Assembly (NCBI GenBank): GCA_001464765.1
Contig: LNDV01000010.1
Span: 62,001 to 126,000 of the forward strand
DNA: 64,000 nucleotides
Direction: 5' to 3'
From: Betaproteobacteria bacterium Ga0077526
Lineage (GTDB): Bacteria; Pseudomonadota; Gammaproteobacteria; Burkholderiales; Ga0077523
Shown piece after piece: positions 63,945 through 64,000 of this stretch. The notes beneath the pieces are model-generated. The model was not told where the DNA came from, searched no databases, and saw nothing but the letters and a program-made list of their open reading frames with translations. Every line of letters begins with the position of its first letter. Position 1 is the first letter of the stretch. The position numbers and the translations under genes are program-made.

Positions 63945-64000
63945 TTAGGTCGACTGGGTGATCAGGGCGAAGGCGGCCGTCAGGCCAGACCGACGAACTT
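63945..64000 (-). CDS. Probable C-terminal end of AmoA/PmoA (partial)
   Basis: An open frame enters from the right edge and ends at a TAA (63947-63945), reading ...GLTAAFALITQST, 19 bases before the amoB ATG. In amo/pmo operons the gene just before amoB is amoA/pmoA. The final QST recalls the end I remember for betaproteobacterial AmoA (FLQST). Only 17 residues are visible, so the call rests on position. Confidence 0.4.
   Translation of the reverse strand, partial: VRRSGLTAAFALITQST

Overview
The window is about 64 kb of GC-rich Pseudomonadota DNA, most likely from a betaproteobacterium. This is inferred from the OmpR/EnvZ pair, Mfd, IspD/IspF, the PEP-CTERM/PrsT genes with sigma-54 promoters, the TAXI and DUF1800/DUF1501 genes, and a copper monooxygenase operon arranged like amo/pmo. 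I saw no rRNA, tRNA, CRISPR array, insertion sequence or integrase. Genes are dense, and ATGA/TGATG start-stop overlaps are frequent.

Layout. 0-8.4 kb: truncated nikR, divergent from a TonB-dependent receptor with a NikR-like operator over its promoter; then patB-mfd and ispD-ispF. 8.4-12.3 kb: the TPR lipoprotein PrsT and a PEP-CTERM protein with a sigma-54 promoter. 12.3-19.2 kb: envZ-ompR, a DUF1800-DUF1501 pair, a DUF2062 protein, nhaR and a ribosome-hibernation-like factor. 19.2-21.5 kb: an unrecognised 756-residue protein. 21.8-37 kb: nine co-directional minus-strand genes, namely an FGGY kinase, an asparagine synthetase, an A-T-C-A-T-TE peptide synthetase, its phosphopantetheinyl transferase, and a polyamine-type ABC transporter interrupted by a P1-family peptidase. 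37.4-40.7 kb: a second DUF1800-DUF1501 pair followed by a PEP-CTERM protein, behind a good sigma-54 promoter. 40.7-46.3 kb: SDR, phosphotransferase, quinone oxidoreductase and acyl-CoA ligase, typical of fatty or aromatic acid catabolism, plus a small anchored metalloprotease candidate. 46.3-50.3 kb: an exported intradiol dioxygenase, a sugar-acid dehydratase and a TAXI binding protein. 50.3-55 kb: a LysR/MATE pair with a clear operator, and small enzymes. 55-59.7 kb: class I aldolase, two tandem six-cysteine exported proteins, a VOC protein and two hydrolases. 59.6-64 kb: an amo/pmo-type operon, read leftward: probable end of amoA/pmoA, amoB/pmoB, an amoD-like gene, copC, and a CopD-cytochrome c fusion.

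The most interesting parts are: the peptide synthetase with a cysteine-nucleophile thioesterase and two glycine-like A domains; the sigma-54-driven DUF1800/DUF1501/PEP-CTERM operon; the copper monooxygenase operon with its three-part CopD fusion; and the NikR-controlled receptor. All functions rest on reading sequence motifs, without database searches.
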